Part shown: positions 32,595 through 41,185 of the stretch, one piece after another | Position numbering within the stretch: the stretch's first letter is position 1 | Layout of the letters: the number at the start of each line of letters is the position of its first letter | Assembly (NCBI GenBank): GCA_017656235.1 | Contig: JACDOF010000002.1 | Span: forward strand, 1-64,000 | From: Brevibacillus sp. | GTDB lineage: Bacteria > Bacillota > Bacilli > Brevibacillales > Brevibacillaceae | Direction: 5' to 3' | Length of the DNA: 64,000 nt | Made by a program: the position numbers and the translations under genes | Notes under the pieces: generated by a model | What the model was told of the DNA's origin: nothing | Seen by the model: the letters and a program-made list of their open reading frames with translations, nothing else | Databases searched by the model: none

Positions 32595-33784
32595 GTCGAC
32601 TGCAGCCGGCACGCCGGGTGCAAATGCTCAGCTCAGCCATTTTTACCGAAATGGCCCGGCGCAAACAGGAAGCTGCACGCAGGCTGAAGGTGATCGACCT
32701 GGGGATCGGCAGTCCCGACACCCCGCCGCCGCCCCATCTGATCGAGGCGTTGACGGAGGCGGTACAGCGGCCTGACGTGTATGGGTATCCTCTGTCGGAA
32801 GGGTCGCCGCAGTTCCGCCAGACGGTTGCGGAGTGGTATACATACCGGTTCGGAGTGTCATTGGACCCGGAGCGGGAAGTGCATGCCTTGATGGGTTCAC
32901 AGGACGGCCTGGCCCATTTGGCCTTGGCCTGGGTAAACCCGGAGGAACTGGTCCTGGTGCCCGATCCCGGCTATCCGATTTACGCCGGCAGCGTTCATCT
33001 GGCAGGGGCAGAGCTGTACCCGATGCCGCTGCGTGCGGAGAACGGATATCTGCCTGATCTGGAAGCAATACCTGATGAGGTGCGGCGGCGGGCAAAACTG
33101 ATGATCTTGAACTATCCGAACAACCCGGTTTCGGCCGTGGCTCCGCTGTCCTTTTTTGAACAGGTGGTTCACTTTGCCCGCAAGCATGAAATCATTGTGG
33201 CTCACGATCTGGCCTATTCCGAGATGGCCTTCGACGGGTATCGTCCGCCCAGTTTTTTGCAGGTGCCAGGAGCAAAAGAGATAGGGATTGAGTTCAATTC
33301 GTTCTCAAAAAGCTTCAACATGGCCGGGTGTCGGGTGGCTTATGTGGTGGGCAGTGAAACGATTATCCAGCCGCTTGCCCAGCTCAAGTCAAACATCGAC
33401 TACGGTGTGTTTCATGCGGTTCAGCAGATGGCGGCAGCTGCCCTTGCCGCCGATATGACGGGAGCGGTGCCAAACCAGGTAAGTTCCCTGTACCAGGAAC
33501 GAAGGGATGTCTTCTTGTCATCGCTGAACCGGATTGGTTGGCGGATCGAGCCGCCGAAGGCAACGATGTTTGTCTGGGCACCTGTTCCAGCCGGATGGAC
33601 GTCACGCCAGTTTGCCTTTCACCTGTTGGAGAAGGCGGGAGTCGTGGTCATTCCAGGCACTGCGTTCGGCCAGGAAGGAGAGGGCTATGTACGGATGGCG
33701 CTTGTCCAGAAAACAGACGAACTGCTTGAAGCGGTCAGGCGGATTGAGCAGTCGGGCGTACTTGGCGAGGCACCACCAGAATAG
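32591..33784 (+). CDS. PLP-dependent aminotransferase, class I (LL-DAP/aspartate type)
   Basis: 397 residues, fold type I. LNYPNNPVSAVAP (substrate/PLP region, near 175), the aspartate-tyrosine segment AHDLAYSEMAF, and the PLP lysine in FNSFSKSFNMAGCRVAYVVG (near 240) are all intact. The family acts on aspartate, alanine, diaminopimelate precursors and others, and the substrate cannot be chosen. It could supply the last transamination of the methionine-salvage keto acid, but nothing in the context shows that. It starts inside the end of the ArsC-like gene (ATGA overlap). Confidence 0.9.
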   Translation: MSRLQPARRVQMLSSAIFTEMARRKQEAARRLKVIDLGIGSPDTPPPPHLIEALTEAVQRPDVYGYPLSEGSPQFRQTVAEWYTYRFGVSLDPEREVHALMGSQDGLAHLALAWVNPEELVLVPDPGYPIYAGSVHLAGAELYPMPLRAENGYLPDLEAIPDEVRRRAKLMILNYPNNPVSAVAPLSFFEQVVHFARKHEIIVAHDLAYSEMAFDGYRPPSFLQVPGAKEIGIEFNSFSKSFNMAGCRVAYVVGSETIIQPLAQLKSNIDYGVFHAVQQMAAAALAADMTGAVPNQVSSLYQERRDVFLSSLNRIGWRIEPPKATMFVWAPVPAGWTSRQFAFHLLEKAGVVVIPGTAFGQEGEGYVRMALVQKTDELLEAVRRIEQSGVLGEAPPE

Positions 33785-33835
33785 TATCTCATGTATCCCG
33801 GAATAATGGGGAATAATGGGGGGTGGTTAATTTCA

Positions 33836-33867
33836 CTTGACAAGTGTCAAGCGGTGACCAGTACGAT
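33836..33867 (+). promoter_or_regulatory. Possible promoter with palindrome over the -35
   Basis: CTTGACAAGTGTCAAG (33836-33851) is an inverted repeat with seven-base arms that contains TTGACA. A weak -10, TACGAT, follows at 33862 with a 19-base spacer. A repressor bound here would block the promoter of the next VOC gene. Confidence 0.4.
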
Positions 33868-33920
33868 GTACGAGTAGAGTAGAAGGGAAGAAAATCAGGA
33901 ATCCAAGGAGCTGATATGTA

Positions 33921-34349
33921 ATGACATTGCGATTGACCCCCTATTTCATGATGGACGGAAATGCAAAGGAAGCGATACAATTTTACGAAAAAGTATTGGA
34001 TGCCAAAGTTCTTTTTTACCAAACGTTCGGAGAGATGCCGGAAAATCCCGATTTTCCTCTGCCGGCAGAGGCAAGGGATCGTGTGTCACACGCTATGTTA
34101 AAGGTTGGCGAATCGGACCTTATGTTTTCTGACACATTTCCAGGTCAACCCCATCAAAGCGGCAGTCAGGTTACCATCTGCATTTCGACCAACGACAAGG
34201 AAAAATCAAAACAAATTTTTGAAGCCTTGCAGCAAGATGGTCAAGTGAACATGCCGCTGCAGGAAACGTTTTTTAGCCCGGCTTACGGTATTGTAACGGA
34301 CAAGTTTGGTGTAACCTTCCAAATTTACACGGAGGGGAATCAACAATAA
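33921..34349 (+). CDS. VOC superfamily protein, PhnB-like
   Basis: 142 residues of the PhnB-like glyoxalase fold: TPYFMMDGNAKEAIQFYEKVL at the start, VSHAMLKVGESDLMFSDTFPG in the middle, and SPAYGIVTDKFGVTFQIYTEG at the end. It is a second paralogue-type member in this window (the other is at 16.0 kb). No function is known from the sequence. Like the first it is less GC-rich than its surroundings. The ATG at 33921 follows AAGGAG with good spacing. Confidence 0.87.
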   Translation: MTLRLTPYFMMDGNAKEAIQFYEKVLDAKVLFYQTFGEMPENPDFPLPAEARDRVSHAMLKVGESDLMFSDTFPGQPHQSGSQVTICISTNDKEKSKQIFEALQQDGQVNMPLQETFFSPAYGIVTDKFGVTFQIYTEGNQQ

Positions 34350-34500
34350 CCTCCTGCATACAGAAGGTCGGAAAAACTCCAGCCGAAAACGAAAGATCCG
34401 TCCGGACTTTTGGGGTTCACTACGGAAAACAGGTATAGTACGGCACGGGTCGGGATACGCTAGTAACGGCTTGTGGCCAGCTAGGTAAATCTTAACTTAA

Positions 34501-34533
34501 TAAAAATTATTATAAGTTGATATTGACTATAAT
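34501..34533 (+). promoter_or_regulatory. PerR/Fur-like box and -10 of the peroxiredoxin gene
   Basis: TAAAAATTATTATAA (34501-34515) matches the PerR box TTATAATTATTATAA at 13 of 15 positions, with the right half perfect. It lies in the -35 region of a perfect -10, TATAAT (34528-34533). Peroxide-sensing control of the peroxiredoxin is a natural reading but unproved. Confidence 0.55.
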
Positions 34534-34598
34534 ATAGGCGTTTTGCTATCATTGTGGTTGTGAGCCAGATTTAAAAAAATGAAGGAGGTTCAGATACG

Positions 34599-35147
34599 AT
34601 GGCACAACGCTTGGTTGGATTGCCAGCACCGGATTTCACCATGGAAACCGCGCTGGGCAACGGGAAAGATTTTGGCAAGGTGTCGCTGTCTGATTACAAA
34701 GGCAAGTGGCTGGTTCTGTTCTTCTATCCGCTGGACTTCACCTTTGTCTGCCCGACAGAGATCATTGCCCTGAGCGACGCAATGGAAGACTTTAAAGATC
34801 TCGACGCTGAGATTCTGGGAGTCTCCACGGACTCGATTCACTCCCACCGCGCGTGGATCAACACTCCTCGCGACAAAAACGGTCTGGGCGGCCTGAACTA
34901 CCCGCTCGCGTCGGACATTTTGAAAACCGTATCTCGCGACTACGGCGTACTGGATGAAGAAAAAGGGATCGCTTTCCGCGGCCTGTTTATCATCGATCCG
35001 GAAGGCGTGCTGCGTTACCAAGTCGTAACCGACCTCAACATCGGCCGTTCCGTAGACGAGACGCTGCGCGTGCTGCAGGCACTGCAATCCGGTGGTCTTT
35101 GCCCGGCCAACTGGCGTCCGGGTGAAAAGCACCTCGTCAGCAGCTAA
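34599..35147 (+). CDS. 2-Cys peroxiredoxin (YkuU-like)
   Basis: 182 residues of the AhpC/TSA family. The peroxidatic cysteine is in [10 protein letters not shown] (near residue 51) and the resolving cysteine in GGLCPANW (near 168), so it is a typical 2-Cys enzyme that reduces hydrogen peroxide and organic peroxides. AAGGAGG precedes the ATG. A thiol-disulfide oxidoreductase follows after a terminator, matching the ykuU-ykuV neighbourhood of Bacillus, and may act as its reductant. A PerR-like box overlaps the promoter. Confidence 0.93.
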   Translation: MAQRLVGLPAPDFTMETALGNGKDFGKVSLSDYKGKWLVLFFYPLDFTFVCPTEIIALSDAMEDFKDLDAEILGVSTDSIHSHRAWINTPRDKNGLGGLNYPLASDILKTVSRDYGVLDEEKGIAFRGLFIIDPEGVLRYQVVTDLNIGRSVDETLRVLQALQSGGLCPANWRPGEKHLVSS

Positions 35148-35173
35148 TCAATAGTGTACGAGCTCTTTCCTGC

Positions 35174-35211
35174 AAAAAAGGTCTAACTACTCACTGTTAG
35201 ACCTTTTTTTT
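35174..35211 (+). terminator. Terminator of the peroxiredoxin gene
   Basis: AAAAAAGGTCTAAC / GTTAGACCTTTTTT with an eight-base loop; an ideal intrinsic terminator that may work in both directions. Confidence 0.9.
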
Positions 35212-35344
35212 CACCATTCAGCGAAGCAGGCATAGGAGTTCCTGCTTTTTGTCAGACTACTTGTTGCGAACCTCCGTCATTTCTTTGCACAGCATGTGCT
35301 CGTCCTGGTCATGTGCTGCATACTTGATTAAAGGAGTGAAAAGG

Positions 35345-35797
35345 ATGCGGTTGCGCGAAGAACTGCCTGATTTTCCCGGGATTACCGAGTGGGTTAACGG
35401 AAAGGTGAGCAAGGCCGATTTGGCCGGCAAGCCGCTGCTGGTTCATTTTTGGTCGGTGAGCTGCTACATGTGTAAAGAGTCGATGCCGCAGATCAACGAG
35501 TGGCGGGACAAATACGGTCAACACGGTCTGCAGCTGGTCGGCGTACACATGCCTCGTTCGGAAGCGGATACGGACATTGCCCTGATCAAGGAAACGATTG
35601 CCCAGCACAACCTGACCCACCCGATTGCCATCGACAATCAGATGACGACAACGGATGCGTTTCAGAACGAGTACGTTCCAGCCTACTACCTCTTTGACGA
35701 ATCTCTGCAGCTTCGTCACTTCCAGGCAGGCGAAAAAGGGCTAAACCTGGTCAAAAAACGTCTTTTCAGAATTCTCGGCATCGAAGAGGAATCCTAG
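35345..35797 (+). CDS. Thioredoxin-fold thiol-disulfide oxidoreductase (YkuV-like)
   Basis: 150 residues. The active site is CYMC in LVHFWSVSCYMCKESMPQINEW (near 40-45), a TlpA/redoxin-type CxxC. There is no signal peptide, so it should be cytoplasmic, as known for YkuV. The ATG at 35345 has AAAGGAGTGAAAAGG upstream; the longer in-frame start lacks a site. Lying behind the peroxiredoxin, it may reduce it or other thiols. Confidence 0.88.
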   Translation: MRLREELPDFPGITEWVNGKVSKADLAGKPLLVHFWSVSCYMCKESMPQINEWRDKYGQHGLQLVGVHMPRSEADTDIALIKETIAQHNLTHPIAIDNQMTTTDAFQNEYVPAYYLFDESLQLRHFQAGEKGLNLVKKRLFRILGIEEES

Positions 35798-35855
35798 GCT
35801 CTTTGTCCAATACTAATAGCGTTAGGAACGATTGACCATTTAGGAGGGTTCGCGG

Positions 35856-36236
35856 ATGGAATTTCCGAAAGAGCTAAAGTACAGCGAAGAGCACGAATGG
35901 GTGCGTGTGGAGGGGAACAAGGCTTACATCGGCATTACCTCGTTTGCGCAATCCGAACTGGGCGACATTGTGTTTGTTGAGCTTCCCGAGGTGGGAGCCG
36001 AATTGAAACAGGATGAACCATTTGGCAGCGTCGAGTCGGTCAAGACCGTATCGGAGCTGTACGCACCGATCAGCGGCAGGGTCGTGGAGGTAAACGGAGA
36101 ACTGGAGACGGCACCTGAACTGGTCAATTCCTCGCCGTACGACAAGGCCTGGATGATCGTCGTGGAAATCGCTGATCCGAGTGAGTTGGATAAGCTGATG
36201 GACGCCGCCCAGTACGAAGCAATGGTAAAGGAGTAA
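35856..36236 (+). CDS. gcvH: Glycine cleavage system H protein
   Basis: Lipoyl carrier of 126 residues that shuttles the aminomethyl group between the P, T and L proteins of the glycine cleavage complex. In many Bacillota it is also the entry point for lipoate assembly. The lipoylated lysine is in [19 protein letters not shown] (near 63). The rest ([19 protein letters not shown] at the start, [18 protein letters not shown] near the end) is standard. AGGAGGG precedes the ATG. No gcvT or gcvP is next to it, as is also the case for the single gcvH of Bacillus. Confidence 0.96.
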   Translation: MEFPKELKYSEEHEWVRVEGNKAYIGITSFAQSELGDIVFVELPEVGAELKQDEPFGSVESVKTVSELYAPISGRVVEVNGELETAPELVNSSPYDKAWMIVVEIADPSELDKLMDAAQYEAMVKE

Positions 36237-36261
36237 ACCGGCCCGGGCAGGGCTTGGCAGC

Positions 36262-36308
36262 GTTCCCTCTTCTGCTTCGGGGCGGTGAAGCAGAGAGGGA
36301 GCTTTTTT
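36262..36308 (+). terminator. Terminator of gcvH
   Basis: TCCCTCTTCTGCTTC pairs with GAAGCAGAGAGGGA (one bulged base), followed by GCTTTTTT. Confidence 0.88.
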
Positions 36309-36578
36309 CTGCTGCAGACCATGAAAGAATAAAAGGATCGGCGGAAAAGAGAGGAAGTTATGGGAGAAAGAACGCAGCTATGCTGCAAGTTTCCAGATTA
36401 CTCTGAATATAAATAGAGGAGACAAAATCACCTTGCGGCACTCGTTCATCTCCATCTGCCTACCCAACTGGATAAACTGGTATGAATTAATGCTTGGTAG
36501 AGAGGAGTGGGGTAAGGTACAATCGAATAAGTTAGACCAGTAATCGTGCAGCGCTGCTGCACCGGGAGGGGATAGACG
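36309..36578. other. Intergenic region with possible promoter and a doubtful 36-codon frame
   Basis: Contains TTGGTA (36494) and TACAAT (36518) with an 18-base spacer, a plausible promoter for the Zn-ribbon gene. A 36-codon frame (TTG 36434 to 36544) has AGAGGAG eleven bases upstream and would code a tryptophan-rich peptide (LPNWINWYELMLGREEWG). With a weak start and no family I leave it as unproved. Confidence 0.4.
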
Positions 36579-37010
36579 ATGGGTTTTTGTTGTGGCGCAG
36601 GAATGCTCGGTTCATTTGGTACCGTTCGTCACCAAAAGACGCTGGTTCACAACGTGCCAATCATGTTCTGCCCTGTTTGCAACCGAATCGATGTTCATCC
36701 CGCTATAGAAGGGGAGTTCGAAATACTTGTGGAATATGCACATGGCGATAACGCACGGGAAGTCGATTTTTGCGATTTCGTAAGTGTTGACAATATGCCC
36801 GATCTGTTTGAAAATTGTACGATGACCGACGAAGGCCAGTACGGGGATGTGTTAAAGCAGCAGATTGACATCGCCCTTGATCTTTTGGGTATCGCCAAGG
36901 CATTAAATGATACGGAATGGCGGGATGCGTTGAAAAACCGCCTGCAGCACTTGAGTGAGCGTCTCCGAAACTACAACAAGCGTAAAGAGATGTCGCGCTA
37001 CAGTGCGTAA
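36579..37010 (+). CDS. Hypothetical protein with one Zn-ribbon-like CPVC motif
   Basis: 143 residues. The N-terminus has paired cysteines (GFCCGAG) and a CPVC knuckle in PIMFCPVCNRIDVHPAIEGEFEI, similar in layout to YgiT-type zinc fingers, but the second knuckle is not clear. The C-terminal half is helical and charged (LKQQIDIALDLLGIAKALND, LQHLSERLRNYNKRKE). There is no membrane segment. I do not recognise a named family. GGGAGGGG precedes the ATG. Confidence 0.7.
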   Translation: MGFCCGAGMLGSFGTVRHQKTLVHNVPIMFCPVCNRIDVHPAIEGEFEILVEYAHGDNAREVDFCDFVSVDNMPDLFENCTMTDEGQYGDVLKQQIDIALDLLGIAKALNDTEWRDALKNRLQHLSERLRNYNKRKEMSRYSA

Positions 37011-37075
37011 TTGTTTTTTCTAATGTGCACAACATAATGGAAGAGATCGCTTGCCGTTTGGGAGGATTGCACAAC

Positions 37076-37468
37076 ATGCTGTACTTGCAAGGTGTTCATC
37101 ACATTGGGCTCAACTGCCGGAACCCTCTGAAGACTGCCGAGTTTTTCAAAGAGATTCTTGAGGTTCCGCTGTCGTTGGATGATGTGGATGAAAGCCAGCC
37201 AATTTACTTCACGGTAGGGCCCCATATGCGGATTGGGCTTCATCAACATGATACGGCTGGGCAAAACGGCATCGGTCAGGTGGACCATATTGCCTTTTCC
37301 ATTGCAACCCGCGCGGAATTGGATTATCTGGTGGATAAGCTGGAAGTGCAAAATATCCCTTATCGGGGACCGATCGAGCGTTCCACAAGCTACAATCTTT
37401 ATTTCGAGTCTCCAGACGGACACCAATTGGAAGTAAGGGTGGAAAAGGATGAACAGGACGAGGGCTAG
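37076..37468 (+). CDS. VOC family (glyoxalase/dioxygenase-like) protein
   Basis: 130 residues: LQGVHHIGLNCRNPLKTAEFF at the start (histidine metal ligand position), QVDHIAFSIATRAELDYLV in the middle (second histidine) and YNLYFESPDGHQLEVRV at the end (glutamate). This is the standard VOC metal site pattern. It could be a small-molecule lyase, isomerase or resistance protein; nothing in the context decides. The ATG at 37076 has GGGAGG ten bases upstream. Confidence 0.88.
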   Translation: MLYLQGVHHIGLNCRNPLKTAEFFKEILEVPLSLDDVDESQPIYFTVGPHMRIGLHQHDTAGQNGIGQVDHIAFSIATRAELDYLVDKLEVQNIPYRGPIERSTSYNLYFESPDGHQLEVRVEKDEQDEG

Positions 37469-37498
37469 CGCCCGGACGATGCAGCCGGGCCTGTGCAG

Positions 37499-37543
37499 AA
37501 GCTGACATTCGCTGCCATATGCGGATCGTCGGCTTTTTTTGCG
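37499..37543 (+). terminator. Likely terminator after the VOC gene
   Basis: AGCTGAC / GTCGGCT (one G-U pair) enclose a 21-base loop that can fold further. TTTTTTT follows. Confidence 0.6.
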
Positions 37544-37579
37544 TACTGCCCCGTTCGGTTTTGTCGAGAAGAAGTCTGG

Positions 37580-38023
37580 ATGGTGACAGCAGATGACAAA
37601 TCTAGTCAAAGGATTCGACGCTCCCTCTTCCGAATCAACTGGCAGAAGGCTGGTGAGGAGGAAGAACAGGTGGCTGACAGTTTGCTGAACGAAGTGGCCG
37701 GGTTTCAGTCCCGATTGTCGGCAAAAGCTTTTCTGCGTCCCCTGACCAGGGGGTGGGAGCGGCGGATTGGACTGGCTGCCGAAGATACCGGGGTGAAGGT
37801 GATGCTGATCTTTTCCAATCACGCCGTGCAGCATGTTGGCTGGACGGACAGGGAAAAGACAGATTTGATGCTCTATGGAAGCGAACGGAATTTGGCGATG
37901 ATGTTTGCTGGAGACGAGTTTGGCTACCTGCGTGCAAGCTCTTTTGTCCGAAAAAAGGGGCCGCTAAGGGATCAGTTAAAATTGGACGCTCTGCTGCGTC
38001 TCACCGCCAGCAGCAGACGATGA
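37580..38023 (+). CDS. SCP2-like domain protein (YusD-like)
   Basis: About 147 residues. The C-terminal ~90 resemble the SCP2 sterol-carrier fold: TGVKVMLIFSNHAVQHVGW, TDLMLYGSERNLAMMFAGDE and GPLRDQLKLDALLRL follow the usual pattern of strands, a small lipid-facing pocket and a final helix. Similar small proteins occur near fatty-acid genes of Bacillus. The start is uncertain: ATG 37580 and GTG 37583 have only a weak site, and the frame is open further upstream through the terminator. Function unknown, perhaps lipid binding. Confidence 0.55.
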   Translation: MVTADDKSSQRIRRSLFRINWQKAGEEEEQVADSLLNEVAGFQSRLSAKAFLRPLTRGWERRIGLAAEDTGVKVMLIFSNHAVQHVGWTDREKTDLMLYGSERNLAMMFAGDEFGYLRASSFVRKKGPLRDQLKLDALLRLTASSRR

Positions 38024-38104
38024 ACAGCCGATTGACGCGCGCTTTGCGATCTGATGGCAGCGTGCATCCAATGTGCTGACGGTCACAATTGATGCCGCTT
38101 GCTG

Positions 38105-38113
38105 TGGTATAAT
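38105..38113 (+). promoter_or_regulatory. Extended -10 promoter of the aldo/keto reductase
   Basis: TGGTATAAT: a perfect -10 (38108-38113) with the TGn extension, 24 bases before the ATG at 38137. The -35 is weak. Confidence 0.6.
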
Positions 38114-38136
38114 GGCAGGCGGGAGTTGGTGAACGA

Positions 38137-39171
38137 ATGAGGAAGAAACGACTGGGCAGAACCGGCCTGATGGTTTCTGCTCTTGGATTTGGCGCCATGC
38201 ATTTGCCCAAGCTGACTCAGCAAGAGGCGGATCAGCTGATGAACTATGCCCTGGATCGGGGCATTACGTACATCGACACGGCAGCCGCTTACGGAGACAG
38301 CCAGGAGAAGCTGGGCAAAGCAATCGCTTCCCGCCGCCAGGAGTACGTGTTGGCGACGAAGACACAAAAACGCTCCTATGTGGAGGCCAAACAGGAGATC
38401 GAACAAAGCCTCAGACTTCTGGAAACCGATTATATTGATATTCTGCAGATTCACTACGTCAATTACGTCAAGGAGTACCGCGAGATCAAAGCACCAGACG
38501 GGGCCCTGCGAGCAGCGGAAGAACTGAAAGCGAAAGGCTACATCGGTCACATCGGCATCACCGGGCATCGACCGGAGCTGCTGGCTCGCTGGCTGAGAGA
38601 TTATCCGTTTGACACGGTGCTGTTTCATCTAAGTATGGTGCAGCCGTTTGCTGAGCGGGATTTGATGCCGACCGCCCGCGAACTGGACGTGGGCATGATT
38701 GCGATGAAGCCGCTGTCTGGTCCGTTTTTGTCGAGGACGGTGGAGGCGATTCGCTTCACAGGTGGATCGGACGCACATGTGGTGCTGTCCGGAATGAAAA
38801 GCATTGCCGAGGTGGATCAAAACCTGCAGGCGCTGGAACCGGAAGTGACAGCGGAAGAACGCGCCCGCCTGATTCAGATGGCCGAAGGGCTGGATGAGCA
38901 CGGTTGTCGACGATGCAACTACTGTTCCTGCCCGTTGGGGATCAAGATCCCTGACACCTTGATCCCGTCGCGTTACCGGGCCAGGTACGGGCTGCTTGAC
39001 GCCGGGGAACAGATTTGGCAGAAGTCGCAGGCCTTGTTTGCCCAGTGCCTTACCTACGAACCGTGCCGAGAGCGCCCGCTTTGCGAGCAAAAGTGCCCGT
39101 ACCACCTGCCCATTCAGGAAGAAATCCGACGTCTCGCTGCAGAAACAGACGTCTCCGCAAGCACGACATAG
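38137..39171 (+). CDS. Aldo/keto reductase with C-terminal cysteine-rich (Fe-S type) region
   Basis: 344 residues. The first ~250 form the aldo/keto reductase barrel: VSALGFGAMHLP, the catalytic aspartate and tyrosine in YIDTAAAYGDSQEKLG, the lysine in VLATKTQK and the histidine in DILQIHYVN. The C-terminus holds many cysteines: CRRCNYCSCPLG (near 263) and the group in CLTYEPCRERPLCEQKCPYH. This is the layout of ferredoxin-fused reductases that may use iron-sulfur electrons. Substrate unknown. It is a single gene with an extended -10 promoter and its own terminator. Confidence 0.9.
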   Translation: MRKKRLGRTGLMVSALGFGAMHLPKLTQQEADQLMNYALDRGITYIDTAAAYGDSQEKLGKAIASRRQEYVLATKTQKRSYVEAKQEIEQSLRLLETDYIDILQIHYVNYVKEYREIKAPDGALRAAEELKAKGYIGHIGITGHRPELLARWLRDYPFDTVLFHLSMVQPFAERDLMPTARELDVGMIAMKPLSGPFLSRTVEAIRFTGGSDAHVVLSGMKSIAEVDQNLQALEPEVTAEERARLIQMAEGLDEHGCRRCNYCSCPLGIKIPDTLIPSRYRARYGLLDAGEQIWQKSQALFAQCLTYEPCRERPLCEQKCPYHLPIQEEIRRLAAETDVSASTT

Positions 39172-39206
39172 CTTCCACCGCCTTGATTTGTGAAAAAAAT
39201 GGATTG

Positions 39207-39246
39207 CAAAGGAATGCATCCGTCTATCGGGCGTATTCCTTTTTTT
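39207..39246 (+). terminator. Terminator of the aldo/keto reductase gene
   Basis: GGAAT..CC / GG..ATTCC imperfect stem, followed by TTTTTTT. Confidence 0.65.
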
Positions 39247-39361
39247 GTTTTGGCAAACGCGATGGCGGTAGAGTGCGATACCCAGTTGATACAAAAAAGA
39301 GGGCAGGCCTTCACATTTTTTTCACACAACCCCACAAATTCATGTGGCTTAATTAATGAAA

Positions 39362-39372
39362 TGTGATATACT
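39362..39372 (+). promoter_or_regulatory. CcpN-like box over the pckA -10
   Basis: TGTGATATACT fits the CcpN consensus TRTGHYATAYW at every position and contains the likely -10 TATACT (39367-39372). In Bacillus subtilis CcpN represses pckA under glycolytic conditions; a CcpN gene is not in this window. Confidence 0.55.
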
Positions 39373-39439
39373 ATTTATCATCAGAGGCAGTATTAGAAGA
39401 TCACAAATTGTGCGATTGTGTGGGAAGGAGATCGTTGAC

Positions 39440-41017
39440 ATGGATATCAAGACGGTAAAGACGCTGAATGAGGTGCTTGCGAACTCCGACGTGAAATACA
39501 ATCTGTCTGTGCCCCAACTCGTCGAAATCGCGATCAAGCGGGGAGAGGGCGTGCTGACCGACAAGGGCGCACTCAACACGTTAACGGGAAAATATACGGG
39601 TCGCTCGCCGAAGGATAAATTTATCGTGGAAGAAGAGTCGGTTCGCGACAAGGTAAACTGGGAGGCCAACCAGCCCATTTCGCCTGACAGGTTTGACCGG
39701 TTGTACACCGATGTGCTTGACTACCTGCAGCAAAAGGAACTGTTTGTCTTCGACGGATATGCCGGCGCCGATGAGGAATACCGCTTATCGCTGCGTGTGG
39801 TAAACGAATACGCCTGGCATAATCTGTTTGCCCGCCAGCTGTTTATTCGCCCGACGGCTGCCGAACTGGCTGCGCATACTCCGGAATTCACCGTTATCGC
39901 CGCCCCCGGTTTCCAGGCAGATCCGGCGGTGCACGGGACCAATTCGGAGACCTTTATCATCATCAGCTTCGAGCGCAGGACAGTGCTGATCGGCGGCACG
40001 GAATACGCGGGCGAGATGAAAAAGTCCATCTTTACCGTGATGAACTACCTGCTGCCGGAGTGCGACGTACTCTCCATGCACTGCTCGGCCAACATGGGCA
40101 AGGAAGGGGACGTAGCCCTCTTCTTCGGACTTTCCGGAACCGGCAAGACAACCCTGTCGGCCGATCCCAATCGCTTCCTGATCGGTGACGATGAACACGG
40201 CTGGTCGAATAACGGCGTGTTTAACATTGAAGGGGGATGCTACGCCAAGTGCATCCGGCTGTCCGAGCAAGGAGAGCCGCAGATTTGGCAGGCCATCAGC
40301 TTCGGCACAGTGCTGGAGAATGTGGACGTCGATCCCCTGACCCGGCAGGCCGACTACAACAGTGAAACGTACACGGAAAATACGCGGGCTGCCTATCCGG
40401 TAGAGAAGATTCCGGGTGCGGTCATCCCGGGTGTGGGCAGCCATCCAAATGTGATCCTGTTTCTGACAGCCGATTCATTTGGCGTCATTCCGCCGATTTC
40501 CAAACTGACCAAAGAGCAGGCCATGTACCATTTCCTCTCCGGCTATACCAGCAAAATGGCCGGAACGGAGCGGGGGGTAACCACTCCTCAGACGGAGTTT
40601 TCCACCTGCTTCGGTGCGCCGTTTTTGCCGCTTCACCCGGTGGTTTACGCCGAAATGCTGGGCAGGAAGATCGTTGAGCACAACGTTCGCGTCTACCTGG
40701 TTAACACCGGTTGGACCGGCGGCCCCGTCGGTGTCGGCAAGCGGATGAATCTGGCCCATACAAGGGCGATGGTGACGGCAGCCCTCAACGGTCAATTGGA
40801 GGAAGCGGAGTTCGTCACCGATCCCGTGTTTGGCGTACAAGTGCCGACAAGCTGTCCGGGGGTACCGGCCGAGGTCCTGCAGCCGCGCAGCACCTGGGCG
40901 GACAAAGAAGCTTACGATCGGCAGGCGCGTGACCTGGCCGCCCGCTTTGCCGAAAACTTCCGCAAAAAGTTCCCACATGCTGCTGATATTGCGAAGCAAG
41001 GCCCGCGCATCCTGTAG
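39440..41017 (+). CDS. pckA: Phosphoenolpyruvate carboxykinase (ATP)
   Basis: Gluconeogenic enzyme: oxaloacetate plus ATP gives phosphoenolpyruvate, CO2 and ADP. 525 residues, the usual length. The kinase P-loop is in [16 protein letters not shown] (near 235), the substrate site in [13 protein letters not shown] (near 50) and metal ligands in MHCSANMG and [17 protein letters not shown] precedes the ATG at 39440; the longer frame starts inside the promoter. It should be needed when cells grow on fatty acids, linking it in function to the fadNAE operon in this window. Confidence 0.97.
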   Translation: MDIKTVKTLNEVLANSDVKYNLSVPQLVEIAIKRGEGVLTDKGALNTLTGKYTGRSPKDKFIVEEESVRDKVNWEANQPISPDRFDRLYTDVLDYLQQKELFVFDGYAGADEEYRLSLRVVNEYAWHNLFARQLFIRPTAAELAAHTPEFTVIAAPGFQADPAVHGTNSETFIIISFERRTVLIGGTEYAGEMKKSIFTVMNYLLPECDVLSMHCSANMGKEGDVALFFGLSGTGKTTLSADPNRFLIGDDEHGWSNNGVFNIEGGCYAKCIRLSEQGEPQIWQAISFGTVLENVDVDPLTRQADYNSETYTENTRAAYPVEKIPGAVIPGVGSHPNVILFLTADSFGVIPPISKLTKEQAMYHFLSGYTSKMAGTERGVTTPQTEFSTCFGAPFLPLHPVVYAEMLGRKIVEHNVRVYLVNTGWTGGPVGVGKRMNLAHTRAMVTAALNGQLEEAEFVTDPVFGVQVPTSCPGVPAEVLQPRSTWADKEAYDRQARDLAARFAENFRKKFPHAADIAKQGPRIL

Positions 41018-41028
41018 CGCGTTTTTGG

Positions 41029-41067
41029 CAAAGCCTTCGTCCCGTTCGCGGATGAAGGCTTTTTCTT
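41029..41067 (+). terminator. Terminator of pckA
   Basis: AAAGCCTTC / GAAGGCTTT with inner TCC / GGA pairs, followed by TTCTTT. Confidence 0.85.
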
Positions 41068-41185
41068 TAAAGCAGGCGCAGATTTTGTTAAACTATAGGA
41101 CAGCATACGCAGAGGACCGTGGTTTTGTACTGTTTACAGCGGTACGATCCACTGGTCGATTCCGCGGAACACGGCTTGAAAGGAG

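Noticed and set aside
36361-36417. 18-codon frame with GAGGAAG upstream
   Set aside because: Too short and with no conserved feature.
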